From Massilia pinisoli (GTDB lineage: Bacteria > Pseudomonadota > Gammaproteobacteria > Burkholderiales > Burkholderiaceae_D), in NCBI RefSeq assembly GCF_024753285.1, contig NZ_JANUGW010000014.1:105573-169572 (forward strand): DNA of 64,000 nt. Direction: 5' to 3'. The translations under genes were made by a program, and so were the position numbers. The notes under the pieces are model-generated. The model saw nothing but the letters and a program-made list of their open reading frames with translations, ran no database searches and was not told the DNA's origin. Below, in pieces: positions 1-8,612 of this stretch (positions are counted from its first letter, which is position 1; each line of letters opens with the position of its first letter).

Positions 1-305
1 ATAGCCGTCCCCCAACCATTCCAATCCACTGACTCTAATGTGTCGGTAAATGCGTTACTGCAAGCCGTAGCGGCGGTAGCGGCGTTCGTTAGTGTCGGCT
101 TTTTTTTCACGCTGTTAACGGCAACGGCGCACCCCATACCTTCTCCGGCAATACGCACGGCTGCTCCGCCGGTGAGCGGCAAGGAACTTATCGAAGATAG
201 AGTAAAGCCGTTGTGCGCGTCAATTGATTGTCTTTTTCCATTAACTACTACTTGATCCGTGCCGCCAGACACCAAATTGATTTCGATAAGAGATAATTTG
301 CGCAT
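1..305 (-). CDS. Double-glycine leader peptide, microcin/colicin V-like precursor (partial, runs off left edge)
   Basis: Reading the minus strand from ATG at 305 gives an uninterrupted frame of 101 codons to the window edge. It opens with MRKLSLIEINLVSGG. This matches the double-glycine leader pattern of class II bacteriocins and microcins: Leu at -12, Glu at -8, Ile at -7, Val at -4 and Gly-Gly at -2/-1; the colicin V leader is also 15 residues. An AGGAA Shine-Dalgarno lies at 311-315, 5 nt before the ATG. The visible mature part has at least 86 residues, is rich in small residues (Gly, Ala, Ser, Thr), and contains two Cys (in GMGCAVAV and ATACSNAF) and a Lys triplet. The next two genes upstream on the same strand are a C39-peptidase ABC exporter and an HlyD adaptor, the machinery that cleaves after Gly-Gly and exports such peptides. 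The C-terminus and any immunity gene lie outside the window. Activity as an antimicrobial, rather than as a signal or other secreted peptide, is inferred. Confidence 0.8.
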   Translation of the reverse strand, partial: MRKLSLIEINLVSGGTDQVVVNGKRQSIDAHNGFTLSSISSLPLTGGAAVRIAGEGMGCAVAVNSVKKKPTLTNAATAATACSNAFTDTLESVDWNGWGTA

Positions 306-548
306 TTTATTTCCTGATAAAAGTTAATTTAATCCACTAACTACGTGGTGCCGTCATTTGTACCGTCGCGAAGTGCCGGTACGCTTACTCCGTTACACTC
401 ACTATGGAACAGATTTTCCAATCGATCAGTGTACGGTGATTCTGTTGAGTATATGCTTCAGCGACATCCCAACTTTAAGAAATGCGCCATAATCTCCAAT
501 GATTGCTGTTTCGGTTTTTGTAATGGAACTAACTAATCAGCCGATTTT
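306..548. other. Spacer between exporter gene and peptide gene
   Basis: This stretch holds no convincing gene. On the minus strand there is a TATACT hexamer at 448-453, a possible -10 for the peptide gene, but no good -35 at 16-18 nt. Minus-strand ATGs in the gap give only frames of about 10-13 codons. The long spacer suggests the peptide gene may be transcribed separately as well as from the exporter operon. Confidence 0.3.
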
Positions 549-2717
549 TCAGTCAATGGCCTCATTCCTGGGGCATGGCGCTAAGTCCGACATTAAAAGC
601 TCCGCTCCAACTGTTCTTTGCTCAGAACCAGATGGCTGGGGTCCGCGCAACACCGTTGCGACCCCGCCCTGCAGCAGAACTACCCGTTTGGCCACGTCGA
701 TGGTTTCACGACGGTGCGCTATCACCACGCGCGTGAGCGGCATCTGATGGAGTGCTTGATTCACCTTGAATTCGTTGTCGATGTCCAGGTGACTTGTGGC
801 TTCGTCCAACGCGAGTATCTTTGGCTGCTTGTACAGCGCACGGGCCAAAAGTAGGCGCTGCTTTTGGCCGCCAGAAAGGCTGCTTCCCATGTCTCCCACC
901 AGCGTTAGATAGCCCATGGGCATAGCGGCGATCTCGTCATGGATTGCAGCGTAGCGGGCGCATTCCACGACACGCGCCTGGTCAATGCGGGCATCGAAAA
1001 ATGCGATGTTGTCTTGCAGTGAGCCTGAAAGCAACACATCGTCCTGCATCACGGTTCCCACTAGTTGGCGGTAAGCGCGTAAGCCCAGTTGTGTGATCGG
1101 GGTATTGTCGATCAGCACCTCCCCTTCGGTGGGAGGTAGCAAGCCCAAGATGATCTTGCACAGCGTGCTCTTGCCACAGCCGCTGGGTCCCACCAAGGCA
1201 ATGCTTTGGCCGGCAGGGATATGCAAATCGACCCCGTTGAGCACCCATGGTTCGCCTTCACCGTAGCGGAATCTGACGTTCTTCAACGTGATATCGCACC
1301 GTAGACGGCTCAGGTCCGATTCCTGCTCCACTTCGTGTTCCGCCGGTTCCATGACGATATCCGCCAATCGTTCCGCATGCAGGCTCAGAATTTTGAGGCT
1401 GAAAAACACGTCAATCAGGCTGAACAGGCGGCCCGAAAAAGTGCCTGCATAGCTGGTAAATGCCATCAGCATCCCTACCGTCAAGGCGTTCTGCATCACG
1501 GCATCCGCACCCAGGTAAAACAGCGCAAGTCCCTGTATGCCGAAAATTGCGGTATTTGCCACCTTGAACAGAATGCCAAGCTTTTGGGTTTGGACATCGC
1601 GATTGATGACGTCTTGCTGCAGGTTTTGCCAGCGTGCCCTGCGCTCGGCCTCCCGGCCGAACAACTTGAGCGGTGTGATAGCGCGCAGCGTCTCGAGGAA
1701 ATGGCTGTTTTCCTTGGCTCCCAACACCAGACGCTCCTGCGACGCGTCCCGCAGCGGCTGGTAAAAAGCCCAGCGCAAGAGCGCATACACTACCACCGCC
1801 GCCAGCACGACGGCAGACAATGACAGGCTGTACATCAACATCATACCGAGCGCAATCAGCGCCATCAGGCCATCCACGAGGCTTTCCACGAACAGACTGG
1901 TTAGCGTCCCCTGAATCGCACCGATACTACCGAAGCGCGACACGATATCGCCCAGATGGCGCTTTTCAAAATACGTCACGGGGAGGCGAGTCAAGTGCCC
2001 GAATAGGCGAATCGCCCATTGCTGCCCGATGTGTATGCTCCATCGCATCAGGAACCAACTGCGCGCTAGGCTAATGACTGTCTGGGTCACAGTCAGTAGA
2101 CCAAAACCGAGCAGCAATACCTTCAGCAAATCGTGGTCGCCGCTGACGATCACGTCATCGATGACGAACTGATTAAACAAAGGTGAGGCAATAGCAAATA
2201 CTTCGAGCGCCAATGCAAGTGCGATTACTTGGATCAGGGCGCGGCGCAGCCCAGTAATACGGCCGGTTAAGTCGCGAATAGCGACGCGCTTTCTCTCGTC
2301 CCCTACAACAAAGTCGGCGCTGGGTGTCAGTTCCAGGGCAATGCCGGTAAAATGCTTGGACACTTCACTCAAGGGCAAGCTGCATTCGCCAACTGCGGGG
2401 TCAAGCAGCGTGACGACGCGTTTGCCATTAAGGCGGCGACTGACTTTTTTTAGAACGACGAAATGGTTCATGTTCCAATGCAGGATACATGGCACTTGTA
2501 ATTGCTCCAGCTCCTCCAGCTCTAAGCGCAGCGGGCGCGATGCCAGTTGTAGCGCCGACGCATGCCGCATTAAATGTTCGAGTGTCGCCCCTTTCAGACT
2601 GACGGAAAACTTGCGCCGCAGTTCAGCCAAGTCAACACGATAGCCGTAATAGTTCGCCACCATCGCCAAGCTTGCCAAGCCACATTCGCTGGATTCAGTT
2701 TGCAGTACGACTTTCAT
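549..2717 (-). CDS. C39 peptidase-containing ABC exporter (CvaB-like)
   Basis: Inner-membrane ABC transporter fused to an N-terminal cysteine peptidase that removes double-glycine leaders during export. From the ATG at 2717 (722 aa) the peptidase starts at once: LQTESSECGLAS carries oxyanion Gln6 and catalytic Cys12, with His85 in MNHFVVLKK and Asp106 in LLDPAVG, so the triad is intact. A six-helix membrane domain spans about 155-440. The nucleotide-binding domain has Walker A GPSGCGKST, signature LSGGQKQRLLLARAL, Walker B ILALDEATSHLD and H-loop IAHRR. The frame is open back to an ATG at 2840, only 3 nt after the hlyD stop, but that extension has no ribosome site and is not needed by the family, so 2717 is preferred. 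The neighbouring adaptor and the leader peptide at 1-305 fit a colicin V-type type I secretion system. Function is near certain; cargo is inferred. Confidence 0.9.
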   Translation of the reverse strand: MKVVLQTESSECGLASLAMVANYYGYRVDLAELRRKFSVSLKGATLEHLMRHASALQLASRPLRLELEELEQLQVPCILHWNMNHFVVLKKVSRRLNGKRVVTLLDPAVGECSLPLSEVSKHFTGIALELTPSADFVVGDERKRVAIRDLTGRITGLRRALIQVIALALALEVFAIASPLFNQFVIDDVIVSGDHDLLKVLLLGFGLLTVTQTVISLARSWFLMRWSIHIGQQWAIRLFGHLTRLPVTYFEKRHLGDIVSRFGSIGAIQGTLTSLFVESLVDGLMALIALGMMLMYSLSLSAVVLAAVVVYALLRWAFYQPLRDASQERLVLGAKENSHFLETLRAITPLKLFGREAERRARWQNLQQDVINRDVQTQKLGILFKVANTAIFGIQGLALFYLGADAVMQNALTVGMLMAFTSYAGTFSGRLFSLIDVFFSLKILSLHAERLADIVMEPAEHEVEQESDLSRLRCDITLKNVRFRYGEGEPWVLNGVDLHIPAGQSIALVGPSGCGKSTLCKIILGLLPPTEGEVLIDNTPITQLGLRAYRQLVGTVMQDDVLLSGSLQDNIAFFDARIDQARVVECARYAAIHDEIAAMPMGYLTLVGDMGSSLSGGQKQRLLLARALYKQPKILALDEATSHLDIDNEFKVNQALHQMPLTRVVIAHRRETIDVAKRVVLLQGGVATVLRGPQPSGSEQRTVGAELLMSDLAPCPRNEAID

Positions 2718-2843
2718 CGTCAGTATCCGTCTTTCATGAAAAATAATGGCAAGACAGTTTGCACCACCGCTACTTGCCACCGTGAACTGCACCATAACTT
2801 TTTCTGGAAAGCACCTTTCTTGCAAGGTCCATATCGACATGTA

Positions 2844-4166
2844 TTATTTGGCAATTGCTAGTAACGGCTCGGCTATCCATTCCCATATCTTTCGACTATC
2901 TTGCATAACGTCCGCTTCCAGCGTCATGCCAGGCTTCAGGTATTGCGACCGGCCATATGCTTGGATTGTCTGTTTTTCCGGACGCACCTTAATCCGATAC
3001 AGGGCCTCCCCACCGCTTCCTTCCCTTGCGTTTTGCTGTGCGTTCGTTAATATCGTACTCGCCAAATTTTGCGGTAACTCATTCGGAGCAAAGGGCGTGG
3101 CACTTACGTCAATAACGATACCTTTTTGCAGTCCGAATTTCTGATATGGGAATGCCTGATAACGGATCAATACGTTCTGCCCCCGTGCAACGAAGCCCGC
3201 AGTCCGGCTGGGCGCGTACAGGTGCACTTCCAGTTCCGTCGCACCATCTGCGTTATCCGACCGCATAGGGATGAGCGTGGCCAATGTCTGCCCACCGTTG
3301 ATCGCTTGGCCCGCCTGGTAAGTAATCGTAGTTAACTTCCCATCCTGCGGAGCGGTAATCAGCACGGACTTACGACTATTATTCTCAGCAATTTCTTGTT
3401 CAAGCGAAGCTTGTGCTCGCTGTAGCTGAGCAAGATCAGTAGCCAAGGATGTCGCCAGTGCGACCAGTTCACCCTCGACCTCGAGACGGGTGGCACGCAA
3501 CTGCGCCGCGGTGCGGCCCTCGTTTGCCAGACGTGTGCTCAAATCGATCACAGCTTCTTCCTGCTGCTGGGTTTGCGCTGCAGAAAAATATCCGCTTGCT
3601 TGCAGGGTTTCGTATTTGCGCAAGGTTTGCTGCGCGAGTGCCAGGCGGCGCTTGATCAATTCAGTTTCTTGTGCCAGTTGGTTCGCTTCAGCATTCAAAC
3701 TTTGAAGACGCTGCGTTAACACCGTCTTGCGCTCCTCATTCTGGGCAAGACGTAACCGCCGCTCCGTTTCGAGACTGCTCGTCCGGCTCTTCAACTGCTG
3801 GGCGATCAGAGCAGTCAATTCTCCACGGCTACCTTGGCGCTCGGTCGATAATTCGAACAGAGGCTCGCCCGCCCGCACTCGCTGCCCTTCAGTTATATAA
3901 GTGCGTACCAACACGCCGGCGTTCGGAGCATTGATTACCAAACTTCCTTTTCCCGGCACTAATATGCCCGTAACACGAGCCTTCTTTGTAATCGTGCCGA
4001 CGAGTACAAACGTAATGAATGCAAGGAGAATGACAAAGGCTAAACCGGAAATCAGCCAGGAGGACAATGGCTGTGCCAGATGAATCGTACCGAGCCATTG
4101 CTGCCCCAATGACGCTGTTGCTTCCCGACGGAACAATAGCGAATTCGGCACTTCGATATTCGACAT
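2844..4166 (-). CDS. HlyD-family periplasmic adaptor of type I secretion (CvaA-like)
   Basis: Membrane fusion protein that links the inner-membrane exporter to an outer-membrane TolC-type channel. The 440 aa begin with a short cytoplasmic segment, then one membrane helix at about 36-58. A first lipoyl/barrel half (GILVPGKGSLVINAPNAG) follows, then a long Gln/Glu/Arg-rich coiled-coil hairpin (about 120-280), the second barrel half (APQDGKLTTITYQAG) and a C-terminal beta domain. The start at 4166 is preceded by GAGATGAG. It lies just upstream of the C39 exporter on the same strand, so the two are cotranscribed. No tolC gene is in the window; the cell would use one elsewhere. Base composition is clearly less GC-rich than in the genes right of 4500, a sign of acquisition. 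Confidence 0.88.
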   Translation of the reverse strand: MSNIEVPNSLLFRREATASLGQQWLGTIHLAQPLSSWLISGLAFVILLAFITFVLVGTITKKARVTGILVPGKGSLVINAPNAGVLVRTYITEGQRVRAGEPLFELSTERQGSRGELTALIAQQLKSRTSSLETERRLRLAQNEERKTVLTQRLQSLNAEANQLAQETELIKRRLALAQQTLRKYETLQASGYFSAAQTQQQEEAVIDLSTRLANEGRTAAQLRATRLEVEGELVALATSLATDLAQLQRAQASLEQEIAENNSRKSVLITAPQDGKLTTITYQAGQAINGGQTLATLIPMRSDNADGATELEVHLYAPSRTAGFVARGQNVLIRYQAFPYQKFGLQKGIVIDVSATPFAPNELPQNLASTILTNAQQNAREGSGGEALYRIKVRPEKQTIQAYGRSQYLKPGMTLEADVMQDSRKIWEWIAEPLLAIAK

Positions 4167-4496
4167 TTCTCATCTCTTTCGGTAATCGATACACGAACAA
4201 AGAAAACAGCGAAATAACTTGTGGACGTATGTGCTCCCGACCAGTGAAGACTATACGATGACGACCATTGAATTTCTGATTGGAAACAAGAAGTGCTTAA
4301 CTGCACTGATTATGGGCGACTGCGTTGTCTAGTTCTTCACGGTGCTATCCCACCGGCGTATGCCAAATCTTCGACCGGGGCGTGCACCTAATCGATTGCA
4401 TATTCATCAGGTTGGCAGTCGAGCAGGTAGCCGAGTGCCAAGTCCCAAGTAAGCGACCAGCGCGCGAAACGTGGACAATTCCAGACCACCGATTGA
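4167..4496. other. Junction between low-GC cassette and GC-rich chromosome
   Basis: About 330 bases without an intact gene. The part up to about 4370 is AT-richer and must hold the promoter of the leftward exporter operon, but I could not find a clean -35/-10 pair: a TATAGT on the minus strand near 4249-4254 lacks a partner. From 4407 rightward, minus-strand coding character reappears (see the regulator remnant). Confidence 0.4.
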
Positions 4497-4559
4497 TTGC
4501 GGCTCGATGTTTGCCACGCCAGCCAGCCGCACGCTTTCGCGTACAGTAGCGGCAACGCA
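4407..4559 (-). pseudogene. Probable C-terminal remnant of an XRE-type regulator
   Basis: The minus-strand frame ending in a stop at 4407-4409 reads VRLAGVANIEPQSIGG, then ELSTFRALVAYLGLG and TRLPARLPT. The last part resembles the end of XRE/HipB-like helix-turn-helix regulators, where a conserved Ser/Thr-Phe-xx-Leu helix and a short Leu-Pro tail follow the DNA-binding helices. The N-terminal helices are absent: further upstream the frame runs antisense through the glycosyltransferase gene. Its position at the compositional boundary suggests it was cut when the neighbouring DNA was inserted or deleted. The assignment rests on pattern resemblance only. Confidence 0.35.
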
Positions 4560-5822
4560 AAACACGGAGGCGCCATCGATCCCACCCGCTACGTCGTCGT
4601 CACCATCGGCTCGGCCGGCGACCTGTTCCCCTTCCTCGCGCTGGCGCTTCGGCTGCACGCACGCGGCCACCGCGTCAGCTTCCTCGCGCCCGAGCCGCAC
4701 GGCCCGTGGGTCCGGGCGGCCGGACTGCCGTTCACGGGCCTGCCCGTTGACGAGGGCGTACTGCACGACCCGGACCTGTGGCATCCGACGCGCGGCTTCG
4801 GCGTCGTCTGGCGCGCGACGCGGCCCGCGATGGCGTGCGTGGTGCCGTTCGTCGCGGCGTTGCCGGCGGACGAGCGTTGCGTGCTGCTCGTGCATCCGCT
4901 CGCGTTGCCGGAGGCTGACCTGTGCCGCGTGGTTCACCCCGGCGTGAAGATCGCGGCGGCCTACCTGGCGCCCGCGAACCTCATGACGGTGCACGACCCG
5001 CTGATGATCGGGCCGTGGCGCGTGCCCGCGTGGGTGCCGCTGGCGGCGCGGCGCGCGTTCTGGCGCTGGGTGGGACGGCGCTTCATCGATCCCGTCGCGC
5101 TGGCGGACGTGAACGCGGCAAGGGCCGCGCACGGCCTCGCGCCGGCCGCATCGCTGATGGACTGGATCGCCACCGTACCCGACCTGTCGCTGACCTTGTT
5201 CCCCGACTGGTTCGCGCCCACGCATCCGGACTGGCCGCAGCCCCTCGTACGTGGCGACTTTCCCCTGTTCGATCCGAACGCCGGCGCGCAGCTGGCACCC
5301 GAACTGGCCGCGTTCCTGCACGCGGGCCCGCCGCCGCTCGTGTTTACGCACGGCACGGGCAACACACAGGCGGCCGCGTACTTCCGCCATGCGCACGCGG
5401 CGGCCGCGCGCCTGGGCAGGCGCGCCGTCTTCCTCACACCGCACCGCGACCAGGTGCCGGCCGACCTGCCGGACACGATGCTGTGGCAGGACTACGTGCC
5501 GCTCTCGGCACTGCTGCCGCATGCGACGGCGCTGATCCACCACGGCGGCATCGGCACGACGGCCGAAGCCTTGCGCGCGGGCACGCCGCAACTCGTCGTA
5601 CCGCTGGCGCACGACCAGTTCGACAACGGCGCCCGCGTGACGGCGCTCGGTGTCGGCGCGAGCCTGCCCGCTGCGCGCCTGAACGAGGACCGGCTCGTGC
5701 GCGCGCTCGACGCGCTGCTGGCGGCGCCCGGGCTGGACGCGCGCACGCGGGCCGTGACGGCGCGGTTCGCGCCCGAGGCCGGCGTCGACAGGATGTGCGT
5801 GGCGCTCGAATCGCTGCGCTGA
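4497..5822 (+). CDS. GT1-family (UDP-glucuronosyl/glucosyltransferase-like) glycosyltransferase
   Basis: Predicted cytoplasmic GT-B fold enzyme that transfers a sugar from a nucleotide donor to a small lipophilic acceptor. The N-terminal Rossmann half starts YVVVTIGSAGDLFPFLALA; the donor-binding half carries HHGGIGTTAEALRAGTPQLV followed by PLAHDQFDNG, the GT1 signature. The acceptor is not predictable. The start is uncertain. The only conventional in-frame codon near the front is TTG at 4497, which adds about 26 residues unlike the family. A strong GGAGG at 4566-4570 lies 4 nt before ATC at 4575, where the conserved domain begins, so initiation at a non-standard ATC, or a damaged ATG, is possible. 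The gene stands alone; uvrA-like follows after 76 nt on the same strand. Confidence 0.8.
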   Translation: MRLDVCHASQPHAFAYSSGNAKHGGAIDPTRYVVVTIGSAGDLFPFLALALRLHARGHRVSFLAPEPHGPWVRAAGLPFTGLPVDEGVLHDPDLWHPTRGFGVVWRATRPAMACVVPFVAALPADERCVLLVHPLALPEADLCRVVHPGVKIAAAYLAPANLMTVHDPLMIGPWRVPAWVPLAARRAFWRWVGRRFIDPVALADVNAARAAHGLAPAASLMDWIATVPDLSLTLFPDWFAPTHPDWPQPLVRGDFPLFDPNAGAQLAPELAAFLHAGPPPLVFTHGTGNTQAAAYFRHAHAAAARLGRRAVFLTPHRDQVPADLPDTMLWQDYVPLSALLPHATALIHHGGIGTTAEALRAGTPQLVVPLAHDQFDNGARVTALGVGASLPAARLNEDRLVRALDALLAAPGLDARTRAVTARFAPEAGVDRMCVALESLR

Positions 5823-5898
5823 TGGTGGGCGAGCGCACCGACGGCCCTGTCCGGGCGTGCTGCAATACGCCATCGTGATGACATCGGGAGCTGCGCGC

Positions 5899-8448
5899 AT
5901 GCGTGATCCATCCAGCAAGGCGACTCTGGCGGGCCACGTGCGCGTACGCGGCGCGCGCGAGCACAACCTGAAAAACGTCGACCTCGACATCCCGCGCGAC
6001 GCCCTCGTCGTGTTCACAGGCGTCTCCGGCTCGGGCAAGTCGTCGCTCGCCTTCGGCACGCTGTACGCGGAGGCGCAGCGGCGCTACCTGGAATCCGTCT
6101 CGCCTTACGCCCGCCGGCTGTTCCACCAGATGCCCGTGCCGGAAGTCGACGACATCGACGGCCTGCCGCCCGCCGTCGCGCTGCAGCAGCAGCGGGGCAC
6201 GCCGACGACGCGGTCGTCCGTCGGCAGCGTGTCCACGTTGTCGAACTCGTTGCGCATGCTGTACTCGCGCGCCGGCGACTATCCGCCCGGCCAGGAGCTG
6301 CTGTACGCCGAATCGTTTTCCCCGAACACGGCGGAAGGTGCGTGCCCCGAATGCTCGGGCCTGGGCCGTGTGTACGACGCGACGGAGGCATCGATGGTGC
6401 CGGACGACAGCCTGACGATCCGCGAGCGCGCCGTCGCCGCGTGGCCGCCCGCGTGGCACGGCCAGAACCTGCGCGACATCCTCGTCACGATGGGCTACGA
6501 CGTCGACACGCCGTGGCGAGACCTGCCGAAGAAGGACCGCGACTGGATCCTGTTCACGGACGAGACGCCCACCGTGCCCGTGTACGCAGGGCTCACGCCG
6601 GCGGAGACGCGGCGCGCGCTGAAGCGCAAGGAGACGCCCAGCTACCAGGGCACGTTCAGCGGCGCGCGCCGCTACGTGCTGCAGACGTTCGCGAACACGG
6701 AAAGTGCCTCGATGAAGAAGCGCGTGGCACGCTACATGGTGAGCACGGAATGCCCGCTGTGCCAGGGCCGCCGCCTGCGCCGGGAAGCGTTGTCCGTGAC
6801 GTTTGCCGGCATGGACATCATGACCTTGTCGCGCGTCCCGCTGGAACGTCTCGCTCAACTGCTGCGGCCGTACGCGGAAGGGACCGCACCCAAAGGCAAG
6901 GCGCGCACGGGCAAGCATCCGGAGCAGCTGATCGTCACGCAGCGCATCGCCGCCGACCTGTGCGCGCGGCTCGACACGATGCTGGCGCTGGGCCTCGGCT
7001 ACCTGGCGCTGGAACGCAGCACGCCCACGCTGTCGCCGGGCGAGCTGCAGCGCCTGCGCCTCGCCACGCAGGTACGTTCGAACCTGTTCGGCGTCGTGTA
7101 CGTGCTGGACGAACCGTCGGCCGGCCTGCATCCGGCGGACACGGAAGCCCTGCTGGACGCGCTCGCGCGGCTGAAGGCGGCCGGTAACTCGCTGTTCGTC
7201 GTCGAACATGCGCTGGACGTGATCCGCCACGCGGACTGGATCGTCGACGTGGGTCCGCAGGCCGGCGAGAAGGGCGGGCAGATCCTGTACAGCGGTCCGC
7301 CCGACGGCTTGCGCGCCGTGGCGGGCTCGCACACGCGGCGCTATCTGTTCACGGATGCGCAAGACGCCGTGCGCCCGGCCGCGCGCACGCCGCGCGCGCC
7401 GACCGGCTGGCTCAAGCTGGAGAACGTCACGCGCAACAACCTGCACGGCCTCGCCGTCGCGTTCCCGCTGGGCGTGATGACGGGCGTGGCCGGCGTCTCC
7501 GGCTCGGGCAAGTCGACGCTCGTGAGCCAGGTGCTCGTCGACCTCGTCGGCGCGGCGCTGGGACAAGGTGCAGCCGAGGACGAGCCCGAGGATGGCATGG
7601 ACCTCGAGCGCGAGGCCGACATCCCCACCGTCGGCCACATCGCAGGCCCACTGCATGGCATCCGCCGCCTCGTGCGCGTGGACCAGAAGCCGATCGGCCG
7701 CACGCCCCGCTCGAACCTGGCCACGTACACGGGCCTGTTCGACCAGGTGAGAAAACTGTTCGCCGCCACGCCGGTCGCGAAGAAGCGCCGCTACGACGCC
7801 GGGCGCTTCTCGTTCAATGTGGCGAAGGGCCGCTGCGAGCATTGCGCGGGCGAGGGCTTCGTGATGGTCGAGTTGCTGTTCCTCCCGAGCGTGTACGCGC
7901 CATGCCCCACGTGCGGCGGCGCGCGCTACAACGCCGACACGCTCGCCGTGCGCTACCACGACCGCAACATCGCCGACGTGCTGGGCATGACGGTCGACGA
8001 GGCCCATGCGTTCTTCGCAGAGGAAGAGAGCGTCGCGCGGCCGTTGTCCGTGCTGCGCGAAGTGGGTCTCGGCTATCTGCGGCTGGGGCAGAGCGCGACG
8101 GAGCTGTCCGGCGGCGAAGCCCAGCGCATCAAGTTGGCGACGGAGCTGCAGCGCGCCGGCCGCGGCGGCACCTTATATGTACTGGACGAGCCGACGACGG
8201 GCCTGCACCCCCTCGACGCCGACCGCCTGCTGGCCCAGCTGGACCGCCTGGTCGACGCCGGCAACACCGTCATCATGGTCGAACACACGATGCGGGTCGT
8301 AGCCACGTGCGACTGGGTGATCGACATCGGCCCCGGCGCGGGCGAGGCGGGCGGAACGGTCGTGGCGGCGGGGCCGCCGGCGGAGGTCGCGCGAGCGAAG
8401 GGGAGTCGCACGGCCCCTTACCTGGCTGCGGTCCTGCCGGGGCGATAG
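5899..8448 (+). CDS. UvrA-like ABC ATPase (short UvrA paralogue)
   Basis: A soluble DNA-binding ATPase related to excinuclease subunit A, 849 aa, about 90 shorter than canonical UvrA. It has two ABC modules: Walker A TGVSGSGKSSLAFG and AGVSGSGKSTLVSQ, signatures LSPGELQRLRLATQ (variant) and LSGGEAQRIKLATEL, and Walker B YVLDEPSAGLH and YVLDEPTTGLH. Zinc-type CxxC pairs appear in CPECSGLG, CPLCQG, CEHCAGEG and CPTCGG. The start at 5899 is chosen for its GGGAG at 5886-5890; the frame extends upstream to 5857 without support. No uvrB or uvrC is near, and the shortened form fits the UvrA2-like paralogues found beside normal uvrA, reported in some bacteria to help tolerate DNA-binding drugs. Whether it takes part in excision repair here is unknown. 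Confidence 0.82.
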   Translation: MRDPSSKATLAGHVRVRGAREHNLKNVDLDIPRDALVVFTGVSGSGKSSLAFGTLYAEAQRRYLESVSPYARRLFHQMPVPEVDDIDGLPPAVALQQQRGTPTTRSSVGSVSTLSNSLRMLYSRAGDYPPGQELLYAESFSPNTAEGACPECSGLGRVYDATEASMVPDDSLTIRERAVAAWPPAWHGQNLRDILVTMGYDVDTPWRDLPKKDRDWILFTDETPTVPVYAGLTPAETRRALKRKETPSYQGTFSGARRYVLQTFANTESASMKKRVARYMVSTECPLCQGRRLRREALSVTFAGMDIMTLSRVPLERLAQLLRPYAEGTAPKGKARTGKHPEQLIVTQRIAADLCARLDTMLALGLGYLALERSTPTLSPGELQRLRLATQVRSNLFGVVYVLDEPSAGLHPADTEALLDALARLKAAGNSLFVVEHALDVIRHADWIVDVGPQAGEKGGQILYSGPPDGLRAVAGSHTRRYLFTDAQDAVRPAARTPRAPTGWLKLENVTRNNLHGLAVAFPLGVMTGVAGVSGSGKSTLVSQVLVDLVGAALGQGAAEDEPEDGMDLEREADIPTVGHIAGPLHGIRRLVRVDQKPIGRTPRSNLATYTGLFDQVRKLFAATPVAKKRRYDAGRFSFNVAKGRCEHCAGEGFVMVELLFLPSVYAPCPTCGGARYNADTLAVRYHDRNIADVLGMTVDEAHAFFAEEESVARPLSVLREVGLGYLRLGQSATELSGGEAQRIKLATELQRAGRGGTLYVLDEPTTGLHPLDADRLLAQLDRLVDAGNTVIMVEHTMRVVATCDWVIDIGPGAGEAGGTVVAAGPPAEVARAKGSRTAPYLAAVLPGR

Positions 8449-8612
8449 TCCCTACGCCCTCACTCATGCAATTCCGGTGATGTTCGGCGTAATTACACTG
8501 TAACGCCGTCCAATCTCGGCGACTTGGTAAAAATGCACGTTCAAACGAACGCGCCGGTTTGTTTGCTTGCGTTACACTTGGGATATTTTTTTCATAAGAG
8601 TAACGACACAGC

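Noticed and set aside
40..255. Plus-strand frame of 71 codons with a hydrophobic start
   Set aside because: It is antisense to the double-glycine peptide gene, has no ribosome site, and the minus-strand reading is far better supported.
4407..6059. Minus-strand frame of 550 codons
   Set aside because: Arg/His/Gly-rich translation typical of the antisense of GC-rich genes; only its last about 50 codons look protein-like, reported as a regulator remnant.
5434..8007. Minus-strand frame of 857 codons
   Set aside because: Shadow of the UvrA-like gene; no family motif.
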